Source of the DNA: an uncultured Oscillospiraceae bacterium
GTDB taxonomy: Bacteria > Bacillota_A > Clostridia > Oscillospirales > Oscillospiraceae
Assembly: GCA_934589325.1 (NCBI GenBank)
Contig: CAKTNU010000003.1
Location: 1-30,588 of the forward strand
DNA: 30,588 nucleotides
Reading direction: 5' to 3'
Shown here: one piece after another, positions 9,312 through 16,842 of the stretch
Numbering within the stretch: position 1 is the first letter of the stretch
Layout of the letters: every line of letters begins with the position of its first letter
Made by a program: the position numbers and the translations under genes
The notes under the pieces: generated by a model
The model's database searches: none
Told to the model about the DNA's origin: nothing
What the model saw: the letters and a program-made list of their open reading frames with translations, nothing else

Positions 9312-9341
9312 GATAATACCTCCTGACAATTTTATAGCCTG

Positions 9342-9370
9342 ATTTTAACATAAACATTCAGAATAGTAAA
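9342..9370 (-). promoter_or_regulatory. Promoter of the GH13 gene
   Basis: On the minus strand, TTTACT (9365-9370), 17 bases, then TAAAAT (9342-9347), about 31 bases before the GH13 ATG. The -35 lies within the T-rich tail of the preceding terminator, so the two elements are fused end to end. Confidence 0.6.
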
Positions 9371-9396
9371 GCGGCACGAGACGCCCCGTGCCGCTT
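9369..9396 (-). terminator. Terminator of the transporter-regulator operon
   Basis: AAGCGGCACG (9369-9378) and CGTGCCGCTT (9387-9396) form a 10-bp stem 3 bases after the YesN-like stop. On the minus strand it is followed by TTTACT, a short T-run. Confidence 0.7.
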
Positions 9397-9399
9397 ATA

Positions 9400-10125
9400 T
9401 CACAGCTTATTTCTGTATTCGTTTGCGCTTACACCCTCGAGCTTCTTGAAGGTGCGGGCAAAATGTGCGGTGTCGGAGTAGCCGACCATCTCGCAGATAT
9501 CGCCGATGCGGAGCTTCGGATCCGCCAGGAGCTGCTTTGCAGCCTTGATTCGGACCGAGTTAAGAATATCATAAAAGCTCTTCCCCGCATATTTATTCAG
9601 CTGCTTCGACAGATGCCACTGTGAGATATAGCAGTAGTCTGCGACATCCTGAAGCGACAGCTTTTCACGGTAGTGCAGCTCTATATACGCGATAGCCTGA
9701 TTGACGATGAAATTCCCTGCCTGATGCTCCTCAGCCTCGTCCTGCGGGAGCTGTTCGAGCTTCTGCGTCATGGCGGCGAGTGCCTCGTCTATCTCATCCA
9801 TCTTCGACGGCTTGAGCAGAAAGCGCGTCACACCGAGCCGTATCGCCTGCTGCGCATAGTTGAAATCGCGATAGCCCGTGAGAACGCATATCTGCATCTC
9901 CGGAAACTCGCTTTTCAGCCCTGCCAGCATGGTCAGGCCGTCCTGATTCGGCATACGTATGTCCGTAAACACTATATGCGGGCGCAGCTGGCGTATCAGC
10001 GCGGCACCGCTGGCGGCATTGTTCGCCGTACCGACGACGCAGCAGTTATACTCCTCCCACCTGACCACCTTCCGCAGACCCTCGACGATGATGCGCTCAT
10101 CGTCAATGAGTACGACCCGATACAT
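9400..10125 (-). CDS. YesN-like response regulator, receiver plus AraC-type DNA-binding domain
   Basis: This 241-residue protein has a receiver domain (about residues 1-120) with the acidic pair Asp8/Asp9, phosphoacceptor Asp55 in FTDIRMP, Thr83 and Lys105. After a linker rich in Glu and Gln, an AraC/XylS-type double helix-turn-helix fills about 140-241 (LSLQDVADYCYISQWHLSKQ and IGDICEMVGYSDTAHFARTF). This is the standard partner of YesM-type kinases and normally activates sugar-uptake genes. The kinase gene at 13583 lies at the other end of the transporter cluster. It is 55 bases after the permease at 10181 and ends at a terminator, so it is probably the last gene of the transporter transcript. 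Confidence 0.93.
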   Translation of the reverse strand: MYRVVLIDDERIIVEGLRKVVRWEEYNCCVVGTANNAASGAALIRQLRPHIVFTDIRMPNQDGLTMLAGLKSEFPEMQICVLTGYRDFNYAQQAIRLGVTRFLLKPSKMDEIDEALAAMTQKLEQLPQDEAEEHQAGNFIVNQAIAYIELHYREKLSLQDVADYCYISQWHLSKQLNKYAGKSFYDILNSVRIKAAKQLLADPKLRIGDICEMVGYSDTAHFARTFKKLEGVSANEYRNKL

Positions 10126-10180
10126 ATTCTCGCCCCCGTTTCATGCCTATTTTATAACATCCGGCGTTCCGACGCAAGCC

Positions 10181-11038
10181 TCAGCCCTTTACCGCGCCTG
10201 CCGTCAGGCCTTTGATGATGTTCTTCTGCAGCAGAACGTAGACCACCAGCACCGGTATCACGACCAGCACCACCGAGGATGCCATGAGTCCGTAGTTAAC
10301 GCCCGCCTGCGAGCTTATCTCATTGAGGAGCCCGGTAATGGCTCTCTCCTGCGGATAGCGCAAGAAGAAGGACTGCGTGAACAGGTCGTTATAGCTCCAG
10401 AGGAATGCGAATATCGCAACAGTTGCAAACGAGGATTTCGCGGCGGGTATGATGATGTGGAAATATATCTGGAACACATTGCAGCCGTCGAGATATGCGC
10501 TCTCCTCAAGCTCGATCGGGACGGACTGGATAAAGCCCATGAGAATGATTATCGCGAAGCACAGGTTGCCCGCTATCTGCGGCAGGATGACCGCAAGCAG
10601 GCTGAGCCAGCGGTTTCCGGTACCGGCGATGCCGAGCATGACCTCAAGCCGGAACACGGGGATTATCGTTGAGAACACAGGGAACATCATTCCGGCCATT
10701 ATCAGGCTGTAGAGCAGATTGCGGCCGCGGAAGCGGTAGCGTACCAGCCCATAGGCCGCAAGTCCCGCGAGTATGACGACGAACACCGTCACCGTGCCGG
10801 AAATGATAAAGCTGTTGAGATAGGCGTTTTTAAAATCCGAGCGTTCCCACGCGGTTATATAGTTTTCCCACGTGAAAGCGTCGCCTATCGGGATTGAGAA
10901 CGAGTCGGAGAGAATGAGCCCCTTCTTTCGAAAGGAGTTGAGTATGACCCAGATGAACGGGTACACCGTTGTCAAGCCCCAGAAGCAGAGGACGATATAG
11001 GTAAACAGCTTGGATGGAGTGAATTTTCTGTTATACAC
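10181..11038 (-). CDS. Carbohydrate ABC transporter permease, MalG-like
   Basis: This 285-residue membrane protein has six predicted transmembrane segments, beginning at about residues 12-34 (YIVLCFWGLTTVYPFIWVIL). The conserved EAA-type loop ESAYLDGCNVFQIYFHIIIP contacts the ATPase subunit. The short C-terminus KGLTAGAVKG is typical of MalG-like proteins of the CUT1 family. It pairs with the permease just upstream, 12 bases away. No ATPase gene is present. CUT1 systems of Firmicutes commonly share a housekeeping MsmK-type ATPase, so this is not a sign of damage. The substrate is probably an oligosaccharide and is not defined by sequence. Confidence 0.93.
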   Translation of the reverse strand: MYNRKFTPSKLFTYIVLCFWGLTTVYPFIWVILNSFRKKGLILSDSFSIPIGDAFTWENYITAWERSDFKNAYLNSFIISGTVTVFVVILAGLAAYGLVRYRFRGRNLLYSLIMAGMMFPVFSTIIPVFRLEVMLGIAGTGNRWLSLLAVILPQIAGNLCFAIIILMGFIQSVPIELEESAYLDGCNVFQIYFHIIIPAAKSSFATVAIFAFLWSYNDLFTQSFFLRYPQERAITGLLNEISSQAGVNYGLMASSVVLVVIPVLVVYVLLQKNIIKGLTAGAVKG

Positions 11039-11050
11039 GGTCTTTCCTCC

Positions 11051-11980
11051 TCAAATATCGTCCGAGGGTCTGAACACCCTGTTGCTTATCTGCGACAGCA
11101 CAACACCCAGCACAACTATGAGTACCGCTATAGTGGAACCGTAATCGACGTTCATCCGGTTGAAAGTCTGGTCGTACATATATGTACCGGTCAGCCAGCC
11201 CAGATTCTCCGGCATACCGGCGCCGAACATGACCCATGGCAGGTCAAAGACCTTCAGCGCACCGGTAATAGCGAGCACAAGGCAGGTGCAGAGGACATTG
11301 CGCAGCAGGGGCAGCGTGATATAGCGCGTCCTGCGCCAGCCGTCCGCACCGTCCAGTGCGGCGGCCTCATAGAGATCCTGGGAAATGTTGTTGAGCCCGG
11401 TCACTATGATGACAAAGTAAAAGCCGACGTACTGCCACATGACCGGCATGAACATTGTAAACAGGAAGTGCGCCTGATCCTTCCAGTCCAGCCATTCAAC
11501 GACCATTTTGCCGTTGGCCTTTATCTCATAGTCAAGCTGTCCCCAGCTCAGAAGCATCTGATTGACCATGCCGCCCTTGTAGAGGAACATGAGGTTGAAC
11601 ATAAGGCCGAGCGCCGTAGCGGAAATGACTATGGGGAAAAAATATATTGTCCGGAATACCTGCGCACCGACGCGTATCGTATCTACCAGCAGTGCGAGTA
11701 TGAGCGCAATGCCTACCTGAAAAACGATGGTGCAGAGAATAAGCAGCATCGTATTTTTAAGCGCGACGCGCATATACGGGTCTGTGAACAGCCGCTGATA
11801 GTTCTCATACCACGGCTGATTCACGCCGTCCGCTGCCCGGCCGAGACCGCCGATATTCAGGAAGGTATTGATTATGTTCTGAATAAACGGATAATATAGG
11901 AAAACGATGAGAAACAGGAACGCCGGGATAAGGAATATCAGCAGCGGCGATTTTTTCTTGTATATCATTGAAGAATTCAT
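11051..11980 (-). CDS. Sugar ABC transporter permease, MalF-like
   Basis: About 309 residues from the ATG at 11980 (MNSSMIYKKK). An alternative ATG lies at 11968, and a GTG at 12040 would add an N-terminus with no family resemblance. No strong ribosome binding site decides between them. The first membrane segment is LLIFLIPAFLFLIVFLYY, and the EAA loop reads LYEAAALDGADGWRRTRYITLP. Both are typical of MalF/UgpA-type CUT1 permeases. It lies between the binding protein gene (148 bases upstream, with a hairpin between) and the second permease. Function certain at family level; substrate unknown. Confidence 0.9.
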   Translation of the reverse strand: MNSSMIYKKKSPLLIFLIPAFLFLIVFLYYPFIQNIINTFLNIGGLGRAADGVNQPWYENYQRLFTDPYMRVALKNTMLLILCTIVFQVGIALILALLVDTIRVGAQVFRTIYFFPIVISATALGLMFNLMFLYKGGMVNQMLLSWGQLDYEIKANGKMVVEWLDWKDQAHFLFTMFMPVMWQYVGFYFVIIVTGLNNISQDLYEAAALDGADGWRRTRYITLPLLRNVLCTCLVLAITGALKVFDLPWVMFGAGMPENLGWLTGTYMYDQTFNRMNVDYGSTIAVLIVVLGVVLSQISNRVFRPSDDI

Positions 11981-12058
11981 CGGCAGCACCGTCCAATATC
12001 GGATTTGTAGCGCCCCCGGCTCCGCCGGTATGTGAAGCACGGGATACCATGATGCGGA

Positions 12059-12089
12059 GACAGGGCCGCTGCCAAGCAGCAGCCCTGTC
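12059..12089 (-). other. Intercistronic hairpin between binding protein and permease genes
   Basis: GACAGGGC (12059-12066) pairs with GCCCTGTC (12082-12089), extended by GCTGC and GCAGC inside. No T-run follows on the minus strand. Hairpins in this position often protect the binding-protein message so that it accumulates above the permease message. That role is inferred. Confidence 0.6.
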
Positions 12090-12128
12090 GGGAATTAGGT
12101 GAATATAGACTGTCTATCAGCTTTTAGT

Positions 12129-13460
12129 TCAGTTGAGCTTGATTGCGGACTCGACTGCGTCATGAGCGCTGATCTTGCCGGTAACAACATTCTGGATGTT
12201 GCCGAACAGGTCGCCCTTGGCCTCGCTCGTGATGGTATCCTGCACTGCGCCGACAACGCCGGTGATATTGGCGTTCGCATCAGCGGCGGACTGCTGAAGA
12301 GCATTCAGGCCGGAAGGCTTTGCACCGTTGACAAGTGCGGTGACCTCGGTGGTAACGAAGGTGCTGAGGACCTCATCGGAGGTGAGCTGGGATACAAACT
12401 GCACTGCCGCCTCACGCTTTGCGGGATCGTCCCAAGCCTTGCGGGTGATGAAGTAGCCCATAGAAATGCCGCCGATGGCCTCGGAAGCCTTGCGCTCGCC
12501 CTTTGCAGGGACATAGGATATGGCATAGTCGTCAAGATTGTCGCCATGGTTCTCGGTGAAGTAGCCGACCTTCCAGGAGCCGTCTATCAGGAATGCCGCC
12601 TCGCCCTCGCCGAACATTGCAACGGTCTCAGCGTCGCCGGCGGTCAGGGTGTTCTTGGGGAAGAAGCCGCGCTCGTACAGCTCCTTGAGATCGTTAAGTG
12701 CGCCGATCCACTTCTCGGCAGCAGCGTCATCGACGAGCTTGCCGTCAGCGCCAATGGTCGGGACCTCGAGCTGATTGTCGATGCTGCCGTTATTCATTAC
12801 GGCGAACTCGAACCAGTAGTGCGGAACTTCAACGAGAGAGCAGGCGATGGGGGTGTAGCCGGCATCCAGAATGGTCTGGCAGTCGGTCAGGAACTGATCC
12901 CAAGTGTAGTCGGGGCCAGGCACCTCAACATTGCAGGCATCAAGAACGGCCTTGTTGACGAACATATTCTCCCAGTATCCGGAGGACGGGACTGCATAGT
13001 GCTTTCCGTCGGAGGCAACAGCCATCATGCTTTCCTTCATGTTGGCCGCATAGTCGGGATACTCTGCGCGTATCTCCTCGATGGAGACGACCTTGTCAGC
13101 GGTTATGAAGGGCTCTGCGTCGGCGTTAGTGAAAAAGAACAGAACGTCAGGCTCGGAGCCGGTCTCGAAGTCAGTCAGGACCTTGGCTTTCCACTCCTCG
13201 TTGGAGGTGCCGGAGCCGTCGTTGACCTTGTTGCCGGTGGATTCCTCGTAGGCTGCAACAGCGGCCTCAAAGTTTTTGCGGTTGCCGTCATCGCCGCCGT
13301 AGGAAGTCACGACGTTGAGCGTAACGGAAGTCTTGGCCGGCTCATTTGCGCCGTTGCCGTCTGCGGGCTTATTCGTATCCTGGGCGGGAGCCTGATTGCC
13401 GCAGGCACACAGCGCGAATACCATTACCACAGCAAGAAGCAGTGCTATGACTTTTTTCAT
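12129..13460 (-). CDS. Extracellular sugar-binding lipoprotein, ABC transporter family 1
   Basis: This 443-residue protein starts with a lipoprotein signal peptide: positively charged MKK, a hydrophobic core, and the lipobox LCAC with lipidated Cys20. A Gln/Asn/Pro-rich linker follows. The mature part has the layout of family 1 solute-binding proteins: VTLNVVTSYGG near the N-terminus, the typical FEAAVAAYEESTGNKV, and a late GGISMGYFITRKAWDDPAKREAA-like segment covering the second lobe. It captures a sugar outside the membrane for the two permeases downstream. GAGGAGA precedes the ATG. No strong -35 is visible upstream, which fits activator-dependent expression by the neighbouring YesM/YesN pair. 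Confidence 0.95.
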   Translation of the reverse strand: MKKVIALLLAVVMVFALCACGNQAPAQDTNKPADGNGANEPAKTSVTLNVVTSYGGDDGNRKNFEAAVAAYEESTGNKVNDGSGTSNEEWKAKVLTDFETGSEPDVLFFFTNADAEPFITADKVVSIEEIRAEYPDYAANMKESMMAVASDGKHYAVPSSGYWENMFVNKAVLDACNVEVPGPDYTWDQFLTDCQTILDAGYTPIACSLVEVPHYWFEFAVMNNGSIDNQLEVPTIGADGKLVDDAAAEKWIGALNDLKELYERGFFPKNTLTAGDAETVAMFGEGEAAFLIDGSWKVGYFTENHGDNLDDYAISYVPAKGERKASEAIGGISMGYFITRKAWDDPAKREAAVQFVSQLTSDEVLSTFVTTEVTALVNGAKPSGLNALQQSAADANANITGVVGAVQDTITSEAKGDLFGNIQNVVTGKISAHDAVESAIKLN

Positions 13461-13491
13461 GTTGTTTTCTCCTCATAAAAATTTTTAGTGT

Positions 13492-13505
13492 GACACCTCG
13501 GTGTC
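13492..13505. promoter_or_regulatory. Short dyad in the leader of the binding protein gene
   Basis: GACACC and GGTGTC flank TC, 32 bases upstream of the ATG. The two-base centre is too tight for a good RNA hairpin, so a protein-binding DNA site is more likely. No regulator can be assigned. Confidence 0.3.
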
Positions 13506-13551
13506 CTTGGCTTTAGTTTAGATTATTTCAACATGAAAGGTAATAGCCTCG

Positions 13552-13577
13552 CTTGCCTTTTCTTGCCCGTGCTTGTT
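13552..13577 (-). promoter_or_regulatory. Three CTTG repeats at exact 10-bp spacing
   Basis: CTTGCC at 13552, CTTGCC at 13562 and CTTGTT at 13572 are spaced exactly 10 bases apart, so they lie on one face of the helix. They are 92-117 bases upstream of the binding-protein ATG and just inside the intergenic region after the kinase stop. AraC-type activators bind direct repeats, so the YesN-like protein is a candidate binder. This is inference. Confidence 0.4.
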
Positions 13578-13582
13578 CATAA

Positions 13583-15271
13583 TCAGTCAGGCAGAACAAT
13601 TTTCGCCAGAATACGCCCTTCCTGCGGCTCCGTGACCGTGAAAGAGTATCTGTCGCCATATATCAGGCGCAGACGCTGATTCACATTCTTTATCCCGACG
13701 CTGCCGCGCTGCGGCCTCTCCGGGTCAAAAGGCTTATCCGAGCCAAGCGAGCGGCGCACGCTCTCCCAGTCGGCTTCCGACATTCTGCCTTCGTGCTCTA
13801 CCTCAAAGCGAAGCCCGTCGCCGCTCCTGCAGGCGCGGATGCACAGCTCGCCGCCGGAGCGCGAAATGTCGTGCTCCACAGCATTCTCGATTATCGGCTG
13901 GAGCATAAGGCGCGGTATCTGCCTGTCAAGCAGGGCGGGATCTATTTCTCGCCGCACGGTGAGCCTTTCACCCAGCCGCTCCTTTGTGATATACAGATAC
14001 GCATCGACATATTTCATTTCTTCCGCCAGCGGCACCTGCGAGCGGCCGTCCCGTCCTACGGCGGCATCGAGCATGGTGGAGAGCGCCTCTATCATCGAAC
14101 AGACCTGTTCGTTGTCGGCAAGGCGTGCTTCCCAGTTGATTATTTCAAGCGTATTGTTCAGAAAATGCGGATTTATCTGCGACTGCAGCGCCTTTATCCG
14201 CGCTTCCTGCAGAGCCTGCTGCTCCAGATATATCCGGTCGAACTGGTTTTTCAGCTCCGCGGACATGGAGTTGAAGTGGCTGTACAGCTGCCTGAACTCC
14301 TGACTCGGCGCATCCTCCGTTATGACATAACCGCGCTCACCTGCCTGCACCCGGCTGTTTGCCTCAATGAGTACATCCACGGGATGGTTGATGTTGCGAT
14401 GAAACAGCAGGATTATTATCAGGATGAGCGGCAGAACGAGCAGGATTATGAGCAGTATTGCATATCTGAGCACCGGCATAGTGCTCCAGATACTGACCTG
14501 CATGGTCTGCGCCGTGAAACGCAGCTCATGCCCCTCGACCTCGGCCGTATATTCGGTCATAACTGGGTTTATGCCGCCGTCATCGGCCGATGTGTCGAGC
14601 GCTATGCGCACATCGTCTATATCCAGCTCCGCCCCGCGTATGCCGCTGATATTATACAGCGACTGCAGAAGCGTGCTTTTTTCAAGCCCCATGACCATCA
14701 GCGCATACGGCCGGAAGCTGTTGTCCAGGAGGTTCCGCGCCATATACAGGCTGCCGTCCACGGTGAAGAAAAATATCCCGGAGTCGGCGTCGCCTATACG
14801 CTCCTTGGCTGCGGGTAGGATATTGTCGGTATAATTTCGCAGCAGATTATATTTCGCGCTGCCTTGAGCCGCGGCATATGGGTGCAAGTCAAGACCTTCG
14901 TCGAGAAATGATATGTATATCACGCTGAAGCTCGCATTGCGCGAGTACTTCTGCGAGAGATATTCGGTGACGGAACGATATATGCCGACCTTGTCGTGCG
15001 TGTGCTGATACTCGCGATATGCCTGACGGACTATTCCCTCATATGACACGGCTTTTGAATCTTCGATGGCCGAAGCAAGGCGCAGCTCGACCTGACGCAT
15101 GGCGTTCTCCGCGCCGGCGTCGGCCGTCTCCTTTATGGTCCTGTCATAATAATAGTTCAGCGAGGCCGCCGCCACGGTCGTGACGATGATTATCGGCAGT
15201 ATCCAGCACAGCAGCGTAGCCAGAGTCAGCCCCCACTTGAGCGAGCCGGGGCTCCGTTTGCCCGTCGCCAT
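13583..15271 (-). CDS. YesM-like sensor histidine kinase
   Basis: This 562-residue protein has two membrane segments (about 13-35 and 268-291) enclosing an extracellular sensor domain of roughly 230 residues. A HAMP linker (about 292-345) and a coiled segment follow. The His_kinase domain has phosphoacceptor His369 in LQSQINPHFLNNTLE. The N box is LQPIIENAVEHD near residue 455, and GSVGIKNVNQRL supplies the glycine-rich ATP site. It should sense an extracellular sugar or a loaded binding protein and phosphorylate the YesN-like regulator at 9400. GGAAAGGA precedes the ATG. No clear promoter is visible in the 100 bases upstream. The transporter genes are enclosed between kinase and regulator. 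Confidence 0.94.
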   Translation of the reverse strand: MATGKRSPGSLKWGLTLATLLCWILPIIIVTTVAAASLNYYYDRTIKETADAGAENAMRQVELRLASAIEDSKAVSYEGIVRQAYREYQHTHDKVGIYRSVTEYLSQKYSRNASFSVIYISFLDEGLDLHPYAAAQGSAKYNLLRNYTDNILPAAKERIGDADSGIFFFTVDGSLYMARNLLDNSFRPYALMVMGLEKSTLLQSLYNISGIRGAELDIDDVRIALDTSADDGGINPVMTEYTAEVEGHELRFTAQTMQVSIWSTMPVLRYAILLIILLVLPLILIIILLFHRNINHPVDVLIEANSRVQAGERGYVITEDAPSQEFRQLYSHFNSMSAELKNQFDRIYLEQQALQEARIKALQSQINPHFLNNTLEIINWEARLADNEQVCSMIEALSTMLDAAVGRDGRSQVPLAEEMKYVDAYLYITKERLGERLTVRREIDPALLDRQIPRLMLQPIIENAVEHDISRSGGELCIRACRSGDGLRFEVEHEGRMSEADWESVRRSLGSDKPFDPERPQRGSVGIKNVNQRLRLIYGDRYSFTVTEPQEGRILAKIVLPD

Positions 15272-15372
15272 ATTATCAGTCCTTTCCGGTGTTTCTGCGC
15301 GGTCAAAGTGCGGCCGCCGGCAATGCGTTCAGATCCGCGGGCGCTGACTCGCTCCTCCGCCTGTTTTCAAAA

Positions 15373-15408
15373 AGCCGCTATAAGGCCAGGTAGCGCCCTA
15401 TAGCGGCT
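15373..15408 (-). terminator. Terminator after the phosphohexomutase gene
   Basis: AGCCGCTATA (15373-15382) pairs with TATAGCGGCT (15399-15408). On the minus strand the stem is followed by TTTTTGAAAAC, a usable T-run. It ends the phosphorylase-mutase transcript before the kinase gene. Confidence 0.8.
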
Positions 15409-15421
15409 GTAGAGTTTGATA

Positions 15422-16837
15422 TTATAGTGCCAGAAAGCTCTTCCAGGCGTTTATATACCCGTCGGCCTTTTCCTTTGTCTCGGCCTCGGCCGCCATGCGA
15501 AGCAGGGGCTCGGTGCCGGAAAAGCGGCAGATGACCCAGCTTCCGTCCTTAAAGTAGACCTTGCAGCCGTCCTCGCGGCTGATATGGTCTACTCCGTCTC
15601 CGAAGTCCGGGCAGGCCAGCTGCTCAAACAGCAGTCTCTGCAGCTCGGCCTTGCGCTCGTGCGTCATCGTAAAGGACGCCTCTGCGTAGGCAAGCTCGCC
15701 GTAAAGCTCACATATCTCACGGTAGAGCTCCGACAGCTTTTTCCCTGTAACTGCCAGCATCTCCACCAGCAGCGATGCGGCATAGATTCCGTCCTTGCCG
15801 GAAATATGACCCTTGACAGCAAGGCCGCCGGAGCTTTCGCCGCCGATTATCGCGTCCGTCTCCGCCATCTTCGCAGAGACCCATTTGAAGCCGACCGGCA
15901 CCTCATAACACTTCTGCCCAAGCCCTTCGGCCACACGGTCGAGCAGGTGCGTCGTGGAATTGTTTCTTACGCACGGGCCGCTCCATCCGCGGTACTTGAC
16001 GAGGTAGTAGTACAGCAGCACAAGCAGCTTATTCGGGTGCACAAACTTGCCCTCGTCGTCGATGACGCCGAGCCTGTCCGCATCGCCGTCAGTCGCGATG
16101 CCGAGGTCACAGCGGTATCTGTCCAATACGACCGCCGACAGCGGCCCCATCGTCTCCTCGTTCGGAGCAGGCAGCTTGCCGCCGAAGAGAGTGTCGTGCC
16201 TGTCGTGGATTATCTCAAGGTCGCAGCGGCAGGTCATGAGTATCATGCTGAGGCAGGTCTGGCTCACCCCGTACATCGGGTCGAGCGCTATGCGGAGCTG
16301 TGCCTTCTTTATGGCCTCTACATCTATCGCCGCAAGGATGCTGTCGATATACTCGTTCGACGGATTATATTCGCCTATGAGCCCTTCAGCCAGCGCCTTG
16401 TCATAGTCGAGGCTTCTGACATCATCCTCCGTGAGCTTTTCTATCTCGGCCTCTATCCTCGCCGTGACTTCGCGGTCAGCGTCGCGGCCGCCTGCAGTAA
16501 AGACCTTGATACCGTTGTATATCGCCGGGTTATGGCTTGCCGTGACTGCCATACCGTATGGCATGCCGTGCGTCTTTACGACAAACATCATAAGCGGCGT
16601 CGGCGATGAACGGTTGACCATGTAGACTCTGAAGCCGTAGCCGGCAAGCACCTCGGCCGCCCAGTGCGCAGACTCCTTTGACAGGAAACGCCTGTCGTAG
16701 CCGACACATATCTCCGCGCCCGCGTGCCCCTCTTTCAGCATCAGTTCGCAAAGTCCCGCCGTCAACAGGCGGATATTTGCCTTTGTAAAGTCGTCGGCGA
16801 TAATGGCACGCCATCCGCCGGTGCCGAATTTTATCAT
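15422..16837 (-). CDS. Phosphohexomutase (phosphoglucomutase/phosphomannomutase family)
   Basis: The 471-residue start at 16837 (MIKFGTGGWR) is chosen for GGGGTG upstream and because it matches the family N-terminus. All four active-site loops are visible: TASHNP with phosphoserine Ser101, the metal site DGDADR (250-255), the sugar-recognition loop GGESSGG (332-338), and the phosphate loop RFSGTEP (from about 438). It interconverts hexose 1- and 6-phosphates. It starts 5 bases after the stop of the GH94 phosphorylase, so it most likely converts that enzyme's sugar 1-phosphate product. Whether it prefers glucose or N-acetylglucosamine phosphate is not settled by these motifs. Confidence 0.93.
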   Translation of the reverse strand: MIKFGTGGWRAIIADDFTKANIRLLTAGLCELMLKEGHAGAEICVGYDRRFLSKESAHWAAEVLAGYGFRVYMVNRSSPTPLMMFVVKTHGMPYGMAVTASHNPAIYNGIKVFTAGGRDADREVTARIEAEIEKLTEDDVRSLDYDKALAEGLIGEYNPSNEYIDSILAAIDVEAIKKAQLRIALDPMYGVSQTCLSMILMTCRCDLEIIHDRHDTLFGGKLPAPNEETMGPLSAVVLDRYRCDLGIATDGDADRLGVIDDEGKFVHPNKLLVLLYYYLVKYRGWSGPCVRNNSTTHLLDRVAEGLGQKCYEVPVGFKWVSAKMAETDAIIGGESSGGLAVKGHISGKDGIYAASLLVEMLAVTGKKLSELYREICELYGELAYAEASFTMTHERKAELQRLLFEQLACPDFGDGVDHISREDGCKVYFKDGSWVICRFSGTEPLLRMAAEAETKEKADGYINAWKSFLAL

Positions 16838-16842
16838 GTTTT

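Noticed and set aside
10181..13460. The sugar ABC transporter considered incomplete because no ATPase gene is present
   Set aside because: CUT1 sugar transporters of Firmicutes often share an ATPase encoded elsewhere, so the absence is normal.
12099..13478. An open frame of about 459 codons antisense to the sugar-binding lipoprotein
   Set aside because: The lipoprotein has a signal peptide, lipobox and full family layout. The antisense frame has none of these.
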